Positions 20,549 to 30,367 of a stretch of 64,000 nucleotides of DNA are shown piece after piece. The translations under genes were made by a program, and so were the position numbers. Every line of letters begins with the position of its first letter. The first letter of the stretch is position 1. The notes beneath the pieces are model-generated. The model saw only the letters and a program-made list of their open reading frames with translations. It made no database searches and was not told where the DNA came from. This stretch comes from Undibacterium sp. 5I1 (GTDB taxonomy: Bacteria; Pseudomonadota; Gammaproteobacteria; Burkholderiales; Burkholderiaceae_D), in NCBI RefSeq assembly GCF_034314085.1, contig NZ_JAVIWI010000001.1, positions 3,534,001-3,598,000 of the forward strand, read 5' to 3'.

Positions 20549-20711
20549 TAATCAGTAATAGCGCTGACTGAATTGATTGCTAAGTTGCTTGATGAATTGG
20601 TAGGTAAATCGGTCTTCAGCTTGATTGCTTTAGAATGCTGGGATTTGGCCAGTGCTCTTGCTGTGCCAGATCAATTTAGCTTTTGATTCTGGCATTGCTC
20701 TTGATTCTCCC

Positions 20712-21530
20712 ATGACCCAACCCCACTCCCCCCCCTTCCCTCACGCTGTATCCCGCCTGCGCTCCTCGCGTCTGGAGCGTAGTACGCGACCGTTTCTTGC
20801 TCGTGGCGGTCCGCATGGCGAGCGTTGTGGCGGATGTCGTCTGATCCTGAGTCATTGCCTGTGCGCCTTGCGTCCGGTGGTAGCTACGCGTGCCGGAGTC
20901 TGCCTGATCATGGCCGAGCACGAGACGCTGAAACCTAGCAACACAGGCTGGCTAATTGCCGATGTGGTGCCGGATACGATGGCGTTTGGCTGGGCGCGCA
21001 CTACAGTAGATCCTGCGCTGCTGGCAGTGCTGGCTGATCCGCAATGGCAGCCGTATGTAGTATTCCCCGGCGAGTTTGTCGCGCCGGAACGGGTGATCAC
21101 GCATTTACCGGCAGAGCAATCCGATACCAAAGATGTAAGCCCGGCGAGCAAGCGTCCGCTGTTTATTCTATTAGACGCGACTTGGCAAGAAGCCCGCAAG
21201 ATTTTTAAAAAAAGTCCCTACCTGAATCATTTTCCGGTACTAAGTCTGATGCCTGAACAAGTATCGCGATACCGCCTGCGCCGCGCCCAGCAAGAAGATC
21301 ATTTGTGTACATGCGAGGTCGCAGCTTTATGCCTGACTCTGGCTGGCGAGACCTTGGCCGCGCAGACTTTAGAAGCCTATCTGGATGTATTTACCGAACA
21401 CTACCTGCGCGCCAAGCAGCAGCAAAAGCTGAACTGGGATGATGACTTGCACCAGCGCCTGCGTGACCTGCGTAATCTGCGTAATTTGCCTGATTTGCAT
21501 GATTTGCCACTGCCAGCAAACAACACCTAG
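20712..21530 (+). CDS. tapT: DTW-domain tRNA-uridine aminocarboxypropyltransferase
   Basis: Resembles E. coli TapT/YfiP, which makes acp3U at position 47 of tRNA from S-adenosylmethionine. Recognisable motifs in order: TRPFLARGG, a Cys pattern CGGCRLILSHCLC (metal-binding-like), KPSNTGWLIADVVPDT, the DTW signature LDATWQEARKIFKKSPYL, and YRLRRAQQEDHLCTCEVA. Start set at the internal ATG (MTQPHS), because the extra N-terminal residues from 20652 are not family-like. The last ~25 residues are short Leu-rich repeats (LRNLRNLPDLHDLPL), an unusual tail. A strong terminator follows. Confidence 0.85.
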   Translation: MTQPHSPPFPHAVSRLRSSRLERSTRPFLARGGPHGERCGGCRLILSHCLCALRPVVATRAGVCLIMAEHETLKPSNTGWLIADVVPDTMAFGWARTTVDPALLAVLADPQWQPYVVFPGEFVAPERVITHLPAEQSDTKDVSPASKRPLFILLDATWQEARKIFKKSPYLNHFPVLSLMPEQVSRYRLRRAQQEDHLCTCEVAALCLTLAGETLAAQTLEAYLDVFTEHYLRAKQQQKLNWDDDLHQRLRDLRNLRNLPDLHDLPLPANNT

Positions 21531-21650
21531 CTTGTGACTCCCAACAGGAGGCTTAGCAACAATCCAGCACTGTCTGGAGTTAACGCTAGGTTCTACCATT
21601 GCCAAAAACGATTTAGCGATGTCTGCACAATTCATGCGTCAAAACTAATT

Positions 21651-21688
21651 GGGGCGACATCGAATCACGTCGATGTCGCCCCATTTTT
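21651..21688 (+). terminator. Intrinsic terminator after the DTW gene
   Basis: Arms GGGGCGACATCGA / TCGATGTCGCCCC followed by ATTTTT. It lies between the DTW gene (+) and the convergent DUF3297 gene (-). Confidence 0.9.
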
Positions 21689-21752
21689 AATAGTAATTTT
21701 GTATTTTTAATTCAGCTTTGCCATGCCATCAGCGCCAACCAGAACATCAGAA

Positions 21753-22001
21753 TCAGCGATAAAACGCCTCAACTTTGCCTTTTACTTTAATCATTAATGG
21801 CTTGCCCTTGCGATCCACGGCTTTACCCGCCGCGACTTTTATCCAGCCTTCGCTGATGCAATATTCTTCAACGTCAAGTCGTTCTTTGTCGTTGAGCTTG
21901 ATACCGACTTCGTGCTCGAATACGGCGGCGATGTGGTAAGGACTGCGGGGATCAACTGAGAGTCGATCAGGCAAATTTGGGGGTGTCGTAGTATCGTTCA
22001 T
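21753..22001 (-). CDS. DUF3297 family protein
   Basis: An 82-residue conserved proteobacterial protein of unknown function. The family sequence is plain: LPDRLSVDPRSPYH, then EHEVGIKLNDKERLDVEEYC, then EGWIKVAAGK and KVKGKVEAFYR to the end. It is soluble, with no signal peptide. It is convergent with the DTW gene and has no functional partner nearby. Confidence 0.85.
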   Translation of the reverse strand: MNDTTTPPNLPDRLSVDPRSPYHIAAVFEHEVGIKLNDKERLDVEEYCISEGWIKVAAGKAVDRKGKPLMIKVKGKVEAFYR

Positions 22002-22844
22002 AGGCTTGAATTATCCACTAGAACGCCGATCAGTACAATTGCCTGATACAAGACTAAATTCCAGCATTCGCTGGAATAATCCGTTTGTGTTGATCGCTAA
22101 AGAAAAACGCACCCTGCCAGTGCCCAATCATTCTGCGGTTGCTGGCAGCATCTACCTGCAAACCCTGATGTATATTGGGCTTACAAGGTGGTGATTTTTA
22201 AATCTCAGTTTATTTAAACCCAGAGTTTTTATTAGACCACTACCACATCGCAAAAAATACATACGGCATGCGGTTTAATGGAAAATCTGGATTGAACTGC
22301 GTGCTACATGTTTTTCTCCCATTATTTAGAAAAATAAAATCAACTCTTCACAGCCGATCGCTACACAATATTTGTATTTTTTACCGTCAATTTCTTATTT
22401 TAAAAAAAGTCTTCATCGGTTGAGCTGGTCTTTGATTGCGCTGCTTAAGCCACTAGCTTTACGCAAACGTTGGTCACAGTATCGTTGCGCTATTTGCGTA
22501 TCAACAGTGCTAGCTGGTATCACGTTAGGATCAGTTCGGTATCAGATGCAACTTCTTTGCAACAGTCTTAAAACGACTATTCTTTTATTGAATTTCTCTA
22601 CGAATGTCGTTGATAGTTAGAGGTAGAATCGACACGTCATAAAATATGGCCTCGTCAGTTAACTACATGGCGGCCTAGATAAAATTGCCGCACTTTCACA
22701 CAGCGGTAGCGCTAATCCAAAATTATTTCTATGAAGTAATCCGTCTGGTATGGCTCATTTTTTCATGTCAAATAAAGTCGTCTTGACGCACCTGGATGAA
22801 CGTATCTTCATCAACCCGATGTGTATCGTTTTGAAAGAACGACT
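22002..22844. other. Long spacer without a convincing gene
   Basis: About 840 bp. It contains small hairpins (TCCAGC/GCTGGA at 22061-22076; CTGCCAG/CTGGCAG at 22114-22148) and the 15-mer CCAATCATTCTGCGG also found upstream of dnaN. Short frames (for example 22372-22620) have no family features, codon pattern or ribosome-binding site to support them. It may contain decayed sequence, because the gene to the right is itself broken. Confidence 0.5.
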
Positions 22845-23799
22845 ATGTCAACTTTATCCGCACCCCAAGGTCGCCCAGAAGTCGAAAAACTGTTTGCGTT
22901 ATCAGAAGCTAAACAACGTTATTTGTGCGGAATAAATCCCATGCTGATCGATGTGTCGCTGCTTGAGCCGTGCTTTGGTGCGGCGATCGTGCATACCTTG
23001 GCAAACAAACAGGCGCTGCTACCTTTGGTCGACGAGTTTGGCGTCAAGGATAAAATCATTGCGACGCTCAATTATCAGTTGCCACATTACCCTCAGGTCG
23101 AGGACGATTTTTGTCAGTATTTGCTGGAAACAAAATACGATATGACGGGTTGTTTTGCGTTGACTGGAGTAGGTCGTATGAACGGTAGTCAATTCACGCC
23201 GCATCTTAGTATGGAGAAGCTGGTCGCATATCGTATTCCCAATACAGTGCACGAAATTTCGCTGCTCCCCAAAGGTGATACAAAGCAAGTGCTGGCGTCG
23301 CTGTGCGCCTGTATTCAATGGCTGCACGCTAATGTCAGAGGCGATCATGGCAAACCCTGCCGGATTTATGTAAACATACTGGATTTAATCGATACCTTTT
23401 TTATTGACCGCAGTTGGGCTTGTGATGTGTTGGAACAACTGGCGAAAGATGGTGTAGACGGCGTATCGTTTGAAGACGGGCGCGGTAGTTTTTTCCCTTT
23501 CCAAATCGCAGCCGTAGTCGTGTCAATGAAAGCACTGTTAGATGCCAACCAAAAAGTGTTATTCCACGCACACGCTGGCAACGGTATGGAAAACGCATCG
23601 GCGCTTGAAGCACTGCTGCACGGTGCTGATGGTTACTGGGGGCGGGATGGAAAGAGAATCGTCAACTATTGGTCACGCATCGCTTAGCGAACTGATCGCT
23701 AATCTGGTACGGGTCGGTAATACACATATGGCGAAGCAATATAAGTTGGAGCGCTTATTACCCATCTGCGAACAGAGGCATAAAATCAATACCGACTAG
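22845..23799 (+). pseudogene. HMGL-like TIM-barrel protein gene, frameshifted
   Basis: The first frame (from ATG at 22845, preceded by GAAAGAA) runs to a stop at 23687. Its end contains FHAHAGNGMENASALEALLHG, the HxH metal-site region of HMGL/isopropylmalate-synthase-like TIM barrels. The natural continuation lies in another frame: GGMERESSTIGHASLSELIA... to 23799. Removing one G from the five-G run at 23638-23642 joins the two as DGYWGGMERESSTIGHAS. The N-terminal strand reads IDVSLLEP where the family has D-T-T-L-R-D-G, so catalysis may differ even if the frame is restored. This may be a real frameshift, a sequencing error or a phase-variable tract. Confidence 0.7.
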
Positions 23800-23881
23800 G
23801 AACTGCCAGACACCTAGCCGATCGAAGGCTCTGATGCGTATCGTTTAGTACTTAGCTTTTGAGCAAAAACCGAAGCATCCC

Positions 23882-24121
23882 ATGGATTTGCCACCCGACT
23901 TAATTGGAAAAAAATATGGCAATCGGATTGCGCCTGTAGGCAGCGACATCCCGGTATTAAAAAAGCGATGCGAGGAAGCAATCAAAATCACAATTGATGA
24001 CAAGACGGCTAAGCGCATGATCCTTTTAATGCGCCAAGATTTGCGCGATGGATTCCATCACCATTACGATGACCCCGTCCAATTGCGTGAGCTGCATTCA
24101 CGCGCATCGGATCAAGCCTGA
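23882..24121 (+). CDS. Small hypothetical protein
   Basis: A 79-residue protein, basic and soluble, with no recognised domain. It begins MDLPPDLIGKKYGNR and ends with a His-rich segment (DGFHHHYDD). Nothing in it suggests a membrane segment or signal peptide. It lies 82 bp after the broken HMGL-like gene. No clear ribosome-binding site is visible, so its reality is moderate. Confidence 0.45.
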   Translation: MDLPPDLIGKKYGNRIAPVGSDIPVLKKRCEEAIKITIDDKTAKRMILLMRQDLRDGFHHHYDDPVQLRELHSRASDQA

Positions 24122-24224
24122 CGCGCCAGGCGTATGATTATCTGTCTGCGATGAGAAAAATGCAGGTCGTATTTATGGGTTGCGCTAACAAGTGATGGCG
24201 ACCAGAGTGAAAACGATAAATTAA

Positions 24225-24306
24225 TATACTCCCCATTATTTTTGCAAAATATCGCTTTGCGTCCAATGATTATATAGACAGTTTAAATATACATAAATGG
24301 AGTATA
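24225..24306 (+). repeat. 82-bp palindromic element, copy 2
   Basis: Ends TATACTCCCC and GGAGTATA; middle stem GTCCA/TAGAC. The right-hand hairpin GTTTAAATATAC / GTATATTTAAAC is a perfect 12-bp stem. It lies between convergent genes, 76 bp past the nadM stop. Confidence 0.9.
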
Positions 24307-24381
24307 TTTAAACTTCCTATGAAAACTCTGATGTAACCGGTGTAAACTTGGCTAAACTTTATTTGCGAGAGGATGTGCCAA

Positions 24382-25455
24382 TCAATCGGCAGTCACGTTC
24401 AAAAAATGATCCAGAATATGGAAGTGATCATCAAAGAAAACTTCTTCCATTGCAGCCAGTGCAGATATCGGCACCCACGAGGCAGCCGCTGCGTCGTCCG
24501 CTGCGGCGATGTCTGGCAGATGGTCAGTTTGCAGGTCGAAGAAGTGCGCATGTGTAATAGTTCTGCCACGCTGACTGCGACCGGGATGGTCGAAGACTTC
24601 GACATCGACCAGCGCGTTTTCTAAAGTGGAATCTAAAACGGCGAGATTGGTTTCTTCTGTCAATTCACGGATAGCACCTTGCAGCAAGCGCTCATCCTGT
24701 TCCAGAAATCCTCCTGGCAGCGCCCACAAACCTTTCCCCGGAAAGCCACCACGCTGCACCAGCAAAATATGCTCCGCAGCTTTGACGATTGCGTCCACGG
24801 TTGAGAAGATCGGAGCATAAGGCGCCGCTTTCCAGGCGGCTTTGTATTTATCCAATTGCTGATGTTCTTCGACCAGATCAGCGAAGTGCGGATAAATCAC
24901 CCAGGCTTTAATGTAGTGCCGTATCACCTTTGGCAAAAACTGATCAATCACATCGAGCGATACATTAATGTCTTCACTCTCAAATAATACCCGGCGTATC
25001 AGCGTCGCATCCAGTGGTCCGTCCACTGCAATAGTTTGATCCGCCTCGATCAGTTGCCAGCGCGGGAACCGATTAAGGTAATAGCTTGAAGCATCTTTAA
25101 AGTGACCAATCAAAGCGACTTGCTTTGCCTCCGGCATCAGCGCATGTACTTTTTCCTGAACTGCTTGGGCCCAGCGAACATCATCGTAATAATCACGCAC
25201 CGCGACAAACCGAATACGCTCTTTATCCGCCTCCGCCAAACAAGCGCAGATCATGCTGGCGCGCTCTTGCCAGGTAAAAGGATTTTTTGTGCTGCGCGCA
25301 TGGAAAGATGATCCGAGCACAATCACAACCTGAGGTGCAGTGTCTAATGCCCGCTGCAAAAGTTGTGCGTGCCCGTGATGAAATGGCTGAAAGCGGCCAA
25401 TTAGAACGGCGACATCAAAGTTGTTAGCTGAAGTTATATTGGTCATATTGGTCAA
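24382..25455 (-). CDS. nadM: Bifunctional NMN adenylyltransferase / Nudix hydrolase
   Basis: A 357-residue two-domain protein. Residues ~12-180 form a nucleotidyltransferase with GRFQPFHHGH (the HxGH site) and DATLIRR near its end; this makes NAD from NMN and ATP. Residues ~200-357 form a Nudix domain with the box GGFLEQDERLLQGAIREL followed by TEE, a pyrophosphatase for ADP-ribose-type compounds. It overlaps nadE by 4 bp and is the last gene of a pncA-like/pncB/nadE/nadM operon that recycles nicotinamide. Regulation by the divergent NrtR is likely. Confidence 0.92.
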   Translation of the reverse strand: MTNMTNITSANNFDVAVLIGRFQPFHHGHAQLLQRALDTAPQVVIVLGSSFHARSTKNPFTWQERASMICACLAEADKERIRFVAVRDYYDDVRWAQAVQEKVHALMPEAKQVALIGHFKDASSYYLNRFPRWQLIEADQTIAVDGPLDATLIRRVLFESEDINVSLDVIDQFLPKVIRHYIKAWVIYPHFADLVEEHQQLDKYKAAWKAAPYAPIFSTVDAIVKAAEHILLVQRGGFPGKGLWALPGGFLEQDERLLQGAIRELTEETNLAVLDSTLENALVDVEVFDHPGRSQRGRTITHAHFFDLQTDHLPDIAAADDAAAASWVPISALAAMEEVFFDDHFHILDHFLNVTAD

Positions 25456-27155
25456 TTCAAATATTTAGCAGCGATTGGCATCTGGCGTCCGCTACCAAAG
25501 GCACGAGAGCGGACGCGAATAATTGGTGGTGCCTGACGACGTTTGTATTCGTTGCGGGCGACCATGCCTAGTATGCGCTTCAAGCTACTTTCACCTTTCT
25601 CGGTACTCACTAATTGTTCGACAAAAGCGCTGGCCTTTGCAAATTCATCGGAGGGTAACCGCTTGCCTTCGATATGCCATTTCAGCATCTCATCGAGCTC
25701 GTCGTAAGGTGGCAGGCTATCTGTATCGAGTTGATCTGGTGCCAGCTCGGCAGAAGGCGGTTTAGTTAGTACATCCTCGGGAATAATCTCGCGCGCGGCA
25801 TGTTGATTGATGTGGCGTGATAAGGCGTACACCTCAGTTTTATACAGATCGCCAATCAAGCCTAATCCACCGTTGGTGTCACCATACAGGGTGCAATAGC
25901 CGACCGAGATTTCGCTCTTATTACCGGTGGTAAGTAGTAAGGCTCCGTAGGTGTTGGAGTATTCCATGAGGATAGTGCCGCGTATCCGTGCTTGTAGATT
26001 TTCTAATGGCAAACCTATTAGCGGCGCGGCAAATGCGGCGCTAAATCCATGGCTATATTGTTTGACCAAATCCAAAATCGGATGCGTGAATAAAGTCACG
26101 TTTAAATTGTTGCATAACTTGACTGAATCTGCGATTGAGCCATCGCTAGAGTATGCCGATGGCATCGTGATCGCGATCACATTCTCAGCACCTAAGGCTT
26201 CTGCGGCGAGTGCTAACGTCAATGCAGAATCGATACCGCCTGAGGAGCCGACTACGACTTGAGTAAAGCCGCAGCGACGGGCGTAATCTTGCAGACCGAG
26301 CACAATTTGCCTTCTGGTAAATTCGGTGACGGACAATCCCTCGCTATCGGGTTTTGGCAATGCACTGCCATCGACGGATAAAAACTGTCCTGCGTTAAAT
26401 CCTATGAGATTGAAGTCTTCTTCAAAACGGGCTGCCTCATACGCAATACCCTGCGCAGGCGAGACCGCAAACGAGGCGCCGTCGAACACCAATTGGTCTT
26501 GTCCGCCAATCTGGTTGACATATAACAGCGGCAATTGGTGATGGTTGGATGCCTTACTAAACATGGCATGACGTTGCCGCCGCTTGCCTATGTCGGATGG
26601 GCTGGCGTTGATGCTGATAATCAAATCGGGCTGGGCTGCACTCAATGCGGTGAATGGATTGATCTGGTAATCGCGGCCTGCATCATTCCAACCGTCTTCA
26701 CACACCATGAAGCCAATTTTTTGACCTGCCACTTTTAGCAAGCAAGCTCCTTCCGAGCCTGGCTCAAAGTGACGACGCTCGTCAAAAATACCGTAAGTAG
26801 GTAACAGCTGTTTGTAATACTCAGCAACGATGACACCATCTTTGATCGCGAGTAAGGCGTTATGTATTGGCTTGCCTATGCCTGCATTACGCCTGGCAGT
26901 CCCGATCACAGTGACCATAGACGGTGATTGTTTTGAGGCAGCAAGAATGCTCGACAAAGCGGCATCCAATTGCGATAAAAACCGGCTGTCTTCCAGCAAA
27001 TCGCCGGGATAATAGCCGCAGATACATAACTCAGAAAATACCGCAATATCCGCTTTAAGCGCGTTAGCTTTGTTCATCGACTGGATGATCGCGGCAGTGT
27101 TGCCAGCGAAGTCACCCACTGTGTAATTCAATTGTGCAATGGCGATGGATAACAT
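25452..27155 (-). CDS. nadE: NAD+ synthase, glutamine-hydrolysing
   Basis: A 567-residue two-domain enzyme that converts deamido-NAD to NAD using glutamine. The N-terminal nitrilase-like glutaminase (about 1-260) has the Glu (FSELCICGYYPGD), Lys (EYYKQLLPTYGIF) and Cys (MVCEDGW) triad. The C-terminal synthetase has the ATP loop SSGGIDSALT and the later TTGNKSE and CTLYGDTNGG motifs. It sits between pncB (18 bp upstream) and nadM (4-bp overlap), so it is co-transcribed. Confidence 0.96.
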   Translation of the reverse strand: MLSIAIAQLNYTVGDFAGNTAAIIQSMNKANALKADIAVFSELCICGYYPGDLLEDSRFLSQLDAALSSILAASKQSPSMVTVIGTARRNAGIGKPIHNALLAIKDGVIVAEYYKQLLPTYGIFDERRHFEPGSEGACLLKVAGQKIGFMVCEDGWNDAGRDYQINPFTALSAAQPDLIISINASPSDIGKRRQRHAMFSKASNHHQLPLLYVNQIGGQDQLVFDGASFAVSPAQGIAYEAARFEEDFNLIGFNAGQFLSVDGSALPKPDSEGLSVTEFTRRQIVLGLQDYARRCGFTQVVVGSSGGIDSALTLALAAEALGAENVIAITMPSAYSSDGSIADSVKLCNNLNVTLFTHPILDLVKQYSHGFSAAFAAPLIGLPLENLQARIRGTILMEYSNTYGALLLTTGNKSEISVGYCTLYGDTNGGLGLIGDLYKTEVYALSRHINQHAAREIIPEDVLTKPPSAELAPDQLDTDSLPPYDELDEMLKWHIEGKRLPSDEFAKASAFVEQLVSTEKGESSLKRILGMVARNEYKRRQAPPIIRVRSRAFGSGRQMPIAAKYLN

Positions 27156-27173
27156 GATTTTATATTCGCTACA

Positions 27174-28364
27174 TCAAATGACGGGATGATTAAATACCTG
27201 ACGCAAATAGGCCAAAAAGGTCTCGTCGGTACAGAGGGTTTTTCCAGCGGAATCGGACAACTTCGCAACCGGTTGGCCGTTACAAGTTTTGAGCTTCATC
27301 ACAATATTGAGCGCTTTGATGCCCGTGTCGTTGGTGAGATTGGTGCCGATGCCAAAGCCTGTCATGGTGCGGTCGGCAAAGTGGCGGTATAAGGAAAAAG
27401 CTTTATCGAAATCCAGTCCGTCAGAAAATACCAGGCGCTTGGTATGCGCATCCACCCGCAGCTTGGCATAGTGCGCAAGCGCTTTTTCACCCCAGATAAT
27501 CGGATCACCGGAATCGTGTCGCAAGCCATCAAACAGCTTGGCAAAGTAGAGATCAAAGTCCGCCAAAAACGCATCCATGCCCACAACATCGGTGAGTGCC
27601 GTACCAAGATCACCGCGATATTCTTGCACCCAATCTTCTAAGGCTGCTTTCTGGAAATCACGCAGGCGAACGCCAAAGGATTGATACGATTGTAGGTACT
27701 CATGCGCCATTGTGCCTATCGGAACTAGCTTATGTTTTTTTGCAAGATACACATTAGAGGTACCTTTAAAATAGTCAGGTAATTCACGCTTCAGCGTAGC
27801 GACGACTTCATCATGCCATTCACCAGAAAAACGGCGGCGCAATCCAAAATCAAAAAATTCAAACGGATTTGCTCGTGTCGCTTCCTGAGCAAATGTTCTG
27901 ACTAAAGCGATTTTTTTAGCCAAACGATCACGGCCTTCTTGCAGACTGGTTTCTGTTTGCAAACGGCGGAAATACAATTCATTGACGATATGCAGTACAT
28001 AGATTTCAAAGCCCATCACATGTACTTGCGGACCGGTTGCGACGATCTCTAAGGTGTCACCATTGGTCGTGACTTTGATGAATTTTCTTTGAAAGTGAAA
28101 TACCGTCAAAAAGTCAGTGAAATCACTTTTGATGAAGCGCAGTGAGCGCAAATAATCTAACTCGTCTTCTGCAAAATGCAGCGCGCATAGATGATCCAGT
28201 TCTCTGTCTACATCCGCCTTTAATTCAGACAAAGGATAGGCTGGGGTATTGCGGCAAACAAAGGCGTACTCCGTCTGCGCATTGGGGTGGCTATGCAACA
28301 AAGACTGCCACATCGTAAATTTATATAAATCGGTTTCTAACAAACTGGTGACGATGGGCTTCAT
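27174..28364 (-). CDS. pncB: Nicotinate phosphoribosyltransferase
   Basis: Makes nicotinate mononucleotide from nicotinate and PRPP in NAD salvage. Start set at the ATG giving [20 protein letters not shown], which matches the family and has an AGAGAAGAAG tract upstream; seven extra codons precede it in frame. Motifs include [16 protein letters not shown] and [14 protein letters not shown] of the active site. About 395 residues, normal for the family. It is the second gene of the NAD salvage operon, after the nicotinamidase-like gene. Confidence 0.95.
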   Translation of the reverse strand: MKPIVTSLLETDLYKFTMWQSLLHSHPNAQTEYAFVCRNTPAYPLSELKADVDRELDHLCALHFAEDELDYLRSLRFIKSDFTDFLTVFHFQRKFIKVTTNGDTLEIVATGPQVHVMGFEIYVLHIVNELYFRRLQTETSLQEGRDRLAKKIALVRTFAQEATRANPFEFFDFGLRRRFSGEWHDEVVATLKRELPDYFKGTSNVYLAKKHKLVPIGTMAHEYLQSYQSFGVRLRDFQKAALEDWVQEYRGDLGTALTDVVGMDAFLADFDLYFAKLFDGLRHDSGDPIIWGEKALAHYAKLRVDAHTKRLVFSDGLDFDKAFSLYRHFADRTMTGFGIGTNLTNDTGIKALNIVMKLKTCNGQPVAKLSDSAGKTLCTDETFLAYLRQVFNHPVI

Positions 28365-28405
28365 ATTCTTCTTCTCTGGTCTCATTTTTATTGTGTTGAT
28401 CTGCC

Positions 28406-29275
28406 TTAGCGACTTTGATTGGCAATCAGCTCAGCTAACACATCGCCCGATTTTGCAATCTGTACACCGCGCGCTGCCATGTCGCGGATAAAGGCGTCAT
28501 ATTGTGCGGTAAAGCCTGTTACCGGACTCATGCAGTCGGTCAATAAAACTAATTTGGATAGATCTTCGGGTTTCATATTTTCCACAATATGCTCGGTGGT
28601 CGCCCTGACGCAATGGCTGCCCGCCTCGCCAGTAATATACACACGGTCGGCGCTGGCTAAGCTGGCGATAAATGCATGATTTAACTGAGTATCTGGATCA
28701 GCGGCATCCGGCACTTCTGCCATCACGGCGGAGTAATGCTCCGTCCATGGATTAGACCCTTTGTTCAGTTTGCTCACCACGCCGTTAGTAGCGTCTTCCC
28801 AAAAATTGTAGGCAGCCAGGATATCGCTGTGCACATTTTGCCCCCAAGACCCGATCTCGCAATGTACTGGCCAGATCATCAGCTGATAGCGTCCCGCCAC
28901 TTCCAGCGCCTCTATGTAAGCCAGCGCTCTTGGCATTGCACTTGGATCGCGTGGTAGATATTTTCCGGCACGGACATCGGCGGATGAAATTTGCGTAAAC
29001 GGTGTAACTGACTTACCCGCGGCATCAAACCAAAAAGTCGGATGAGCGATGTCGTAGCGGTGGTGAGAATCCAGCGTAATGCTAATCGCAGTCAATCCCT
29101 TGCCAGCGAGTTGAATCAGTTCACTGACACGCAACATATCCGCATGCGCGCCCGGCACTGGCAGTGCTGGCTGCACCAATTGTCCGTCTTGCGGATTGCT
29201 TGTCAGGTGGTTTTCTGGCAAATCACAAAAATCGTTTTGTGGGTCAATGATGAGAAGATGCAATTGGCTTTTCAT
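28406..29275 (-). CDS. Nicotinamidase-like cysteine hydrolase
   Basis: A 289-residue isochorismatase-fold protein and first gene of the NAD salvage operon; the expected reaction is nicotinamide to nicotinate (PncA role). The catalytic Asp is in [11 protein letters not shown], the Lys in GKYLPRD, and the nucleophilic Cys in [13 protein letters not shown]. It is longer than classical PncA (about 210 residues), so the subfamily may differ and the PncA role rests mainly on context. GGAAAG precedes the ATG. The promoter region contains an NrtR-type operator shared with divergent nrtR. Confidence 0.82.
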   Translation of the reverse strand: MKSQLHLLIIDPQNDFCDLPENHLTSNPQDGQLVQPALPVPGAHADMLRVSELIQLAGKGLTAISITLDSHHRYDIAHPTFWFDAAGKSVTPFTQISSADVRAGKYLPRDPSAMPRALAYIEALEVAGRYQLMIWPVHCEIGSWGQNVHSDILAAYNFWEDATNGVVSKLNKGSNPWTEHYSAVMAEVPDAADPDTQLNHAFIASLASADRVYITGEAGSHCVRATTEHIVENMKPEDLSKLVLLTDCMSPVTGFTAQYDAFIRDMAARGVQIAKSGDVLAELIANQSR

Positions 29276-29316
29276 GACGTCTTTCCTTTTTTTAATCAGG
29301 TGATTCTATTCTAGGA

Positions 29317-29340
29317 TAGATAAAACCATTTTGCAACTAA
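29317..29340 (-). promoter_or_regulatory. NrtR operator-like site upstream of the salvage operon
   Basis: Contains ATTTTGCAACTAA (29328-29340), the exact inverse of TTAGTTGCAAAAT in the second site 65 bp away. It lies 42 bp upstream of the salvage operon's first gene. Confidence 0.6.
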
Positions 29341-29404
29341 GTAGAAATTTATTTCTAAATTCTTCTTTTTTAAATATAAAATTTCACCAAGTACATCAAT
29401 TAAA

Positions 29405-29425
29405 TTAGTTGCAAAATGTATCTAA
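29405..29425 (+). promoter_or_regulatory. NrtR operator-like site upstream of nrtR
   Basis: TTAGTTGCAAAATGTATCTAA is an imperfect palindrome (TTAG..CA, AAA, TG..CTAA). With the inverted partner near 29317-29340 it brackets the divergent promoter region, as expected for NrtR autoregulation and operon control. Confidence 0.65.
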
Positions 29426-29475
29426 GAAGAATAAATTAGCTGTATTTGATCTCAACACCGATAGCAAAGACTCCG

Positions 29476-30141
29476 ATGGAACAAATTATTTGTACCGTTG
29501 ATATCGTTTTATTGACACTGCAAGACGACGGATTAAAAGTCGCCTTATTAAAACGCGATGCCAATCCGTTTAAAAACGCGCTAGCGCTCCCTGGTGGCTA
29601 TATTCATCAGCAAACCGATAGCGATGCACGCGATGCCGCACTACGCGTTTTAAAAACCAAGACCGGTATTGAGGCGCCGTATTTAGAGCAGTTAGCCACG
29701 TTCTCCGGCAACGCACGCGACCCCAGAGGCTGGTCTGTGTCCGTCAGCTATTACGCGCTGGTATCGTCCGACATCATCCAAAGCGCCGGACATCCCAATG
29801 TGCAATTAGTCAGCGTTGATCGCCAGACTACTCTACCGTTTGATCATAAAGCGATTGTAGACACCGCCGTCGCCCGCGTACGTAGCAAAAGCCAATACTC
29901 ATCACTGCCATGCTATTTAGCAGGCGACCTGTTCACCCTGCCTCAACTGCAACGCGTATATGAGGCACTGATGGGAGAAACAATGAACAAAGTCAGCTTC
30001 CGCAGAAAAATCACAGAAATGGATATGCTAGAAGAGGTCGCAGGGAAATTTGAAGCAGCAGGCGCGCATCGGCCTGCGCAGGTGTATCGATTGAAGCGAG
30101 CTTATCGACAACAATTGCAGTTGATTGACCGGGGCTTGTGA
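29476..30141 (+). CDS. nrtR: NrtR-type Nudix transcriptional regulator of NAD metabolism
   Basis: A non-catalytic Nudix domain (about 5-140: VDIVLLTLQDDGLKVALLKR, ALPGGY) is followed by a winged helix (NKVSFRRKITEMDMLEEV). The Nudix box lacks the catalytic Glu pair (ALRVLKTKTG), as in NrtR repressors, which sense ADP-ribose and control NAD synthesis or salvage genes. It is divergent from the pncA-like/pncB/nadE/nadM operon with two operator-like sites between. The ATG at 29476 was chosen just before the conserved region; a TTG at 29446 would add ten residues. Neither has a strong ribosome-binding site. Confidence 0.9.
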   Translation: MEQIICTVDIVLLTLQDDGLKVALLKRDANPFKNALALPGGYIHQQTDSDARDAALRVLKTKTGIEAPYLEQLATFSGNARDPRGWSVSVSYYALVSSDIIQSAGHPNVQLVSVDRQTTLPFDHKAIVDTAVARVRSKSQYSSLPCYLAGDLFTLPQLQRVYEALMGETMNKVSFRRKITEMDMLEEVAGKFEAAGAHRPAQVYRLKRAYRQQLQLIDRGL

Positions 30142-30256
30142 GGGTAATCATAAGTCCGTCTGTGTGGGACTTATTGGCTTTGGTATTAGATTTAAACTCG
30201 CCGATTATTAATAGAAATTTTTACAGATTATTTAAATTAAAATACACCATAATCAA

Positions 30257-30337
30257 TATACTCCCCATTATTTTTTTCTAAATTGCCTTATCGTCCAAAT
30301 ATTACGTGGACAACTAAACTATACCCATTAGGAGTAT
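30257..30337 (+). repeat. 82-bp palindromic element, copy 3
   Basis: Ends TATACTCCCC and GGAGTAT(T); middle stem GTCCA/TGGAC intact; right hairpin partly disrupted by inserted bases. It lies between convergent nrtR and the BON gene, 209 bp past the BON gene stop. Confidence 0.85.
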
Positions 30338-30367
30338 TAATATTTAACTACTAGGGCCAACAAAAAG

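Noticed and set aside
22372..22620. 82-residue open frame in the long spacer
   Set aside because: No ribosome-binding site, no recognised family, and the hydrophobic/basic composition looks like translated A/T-rich spacer.
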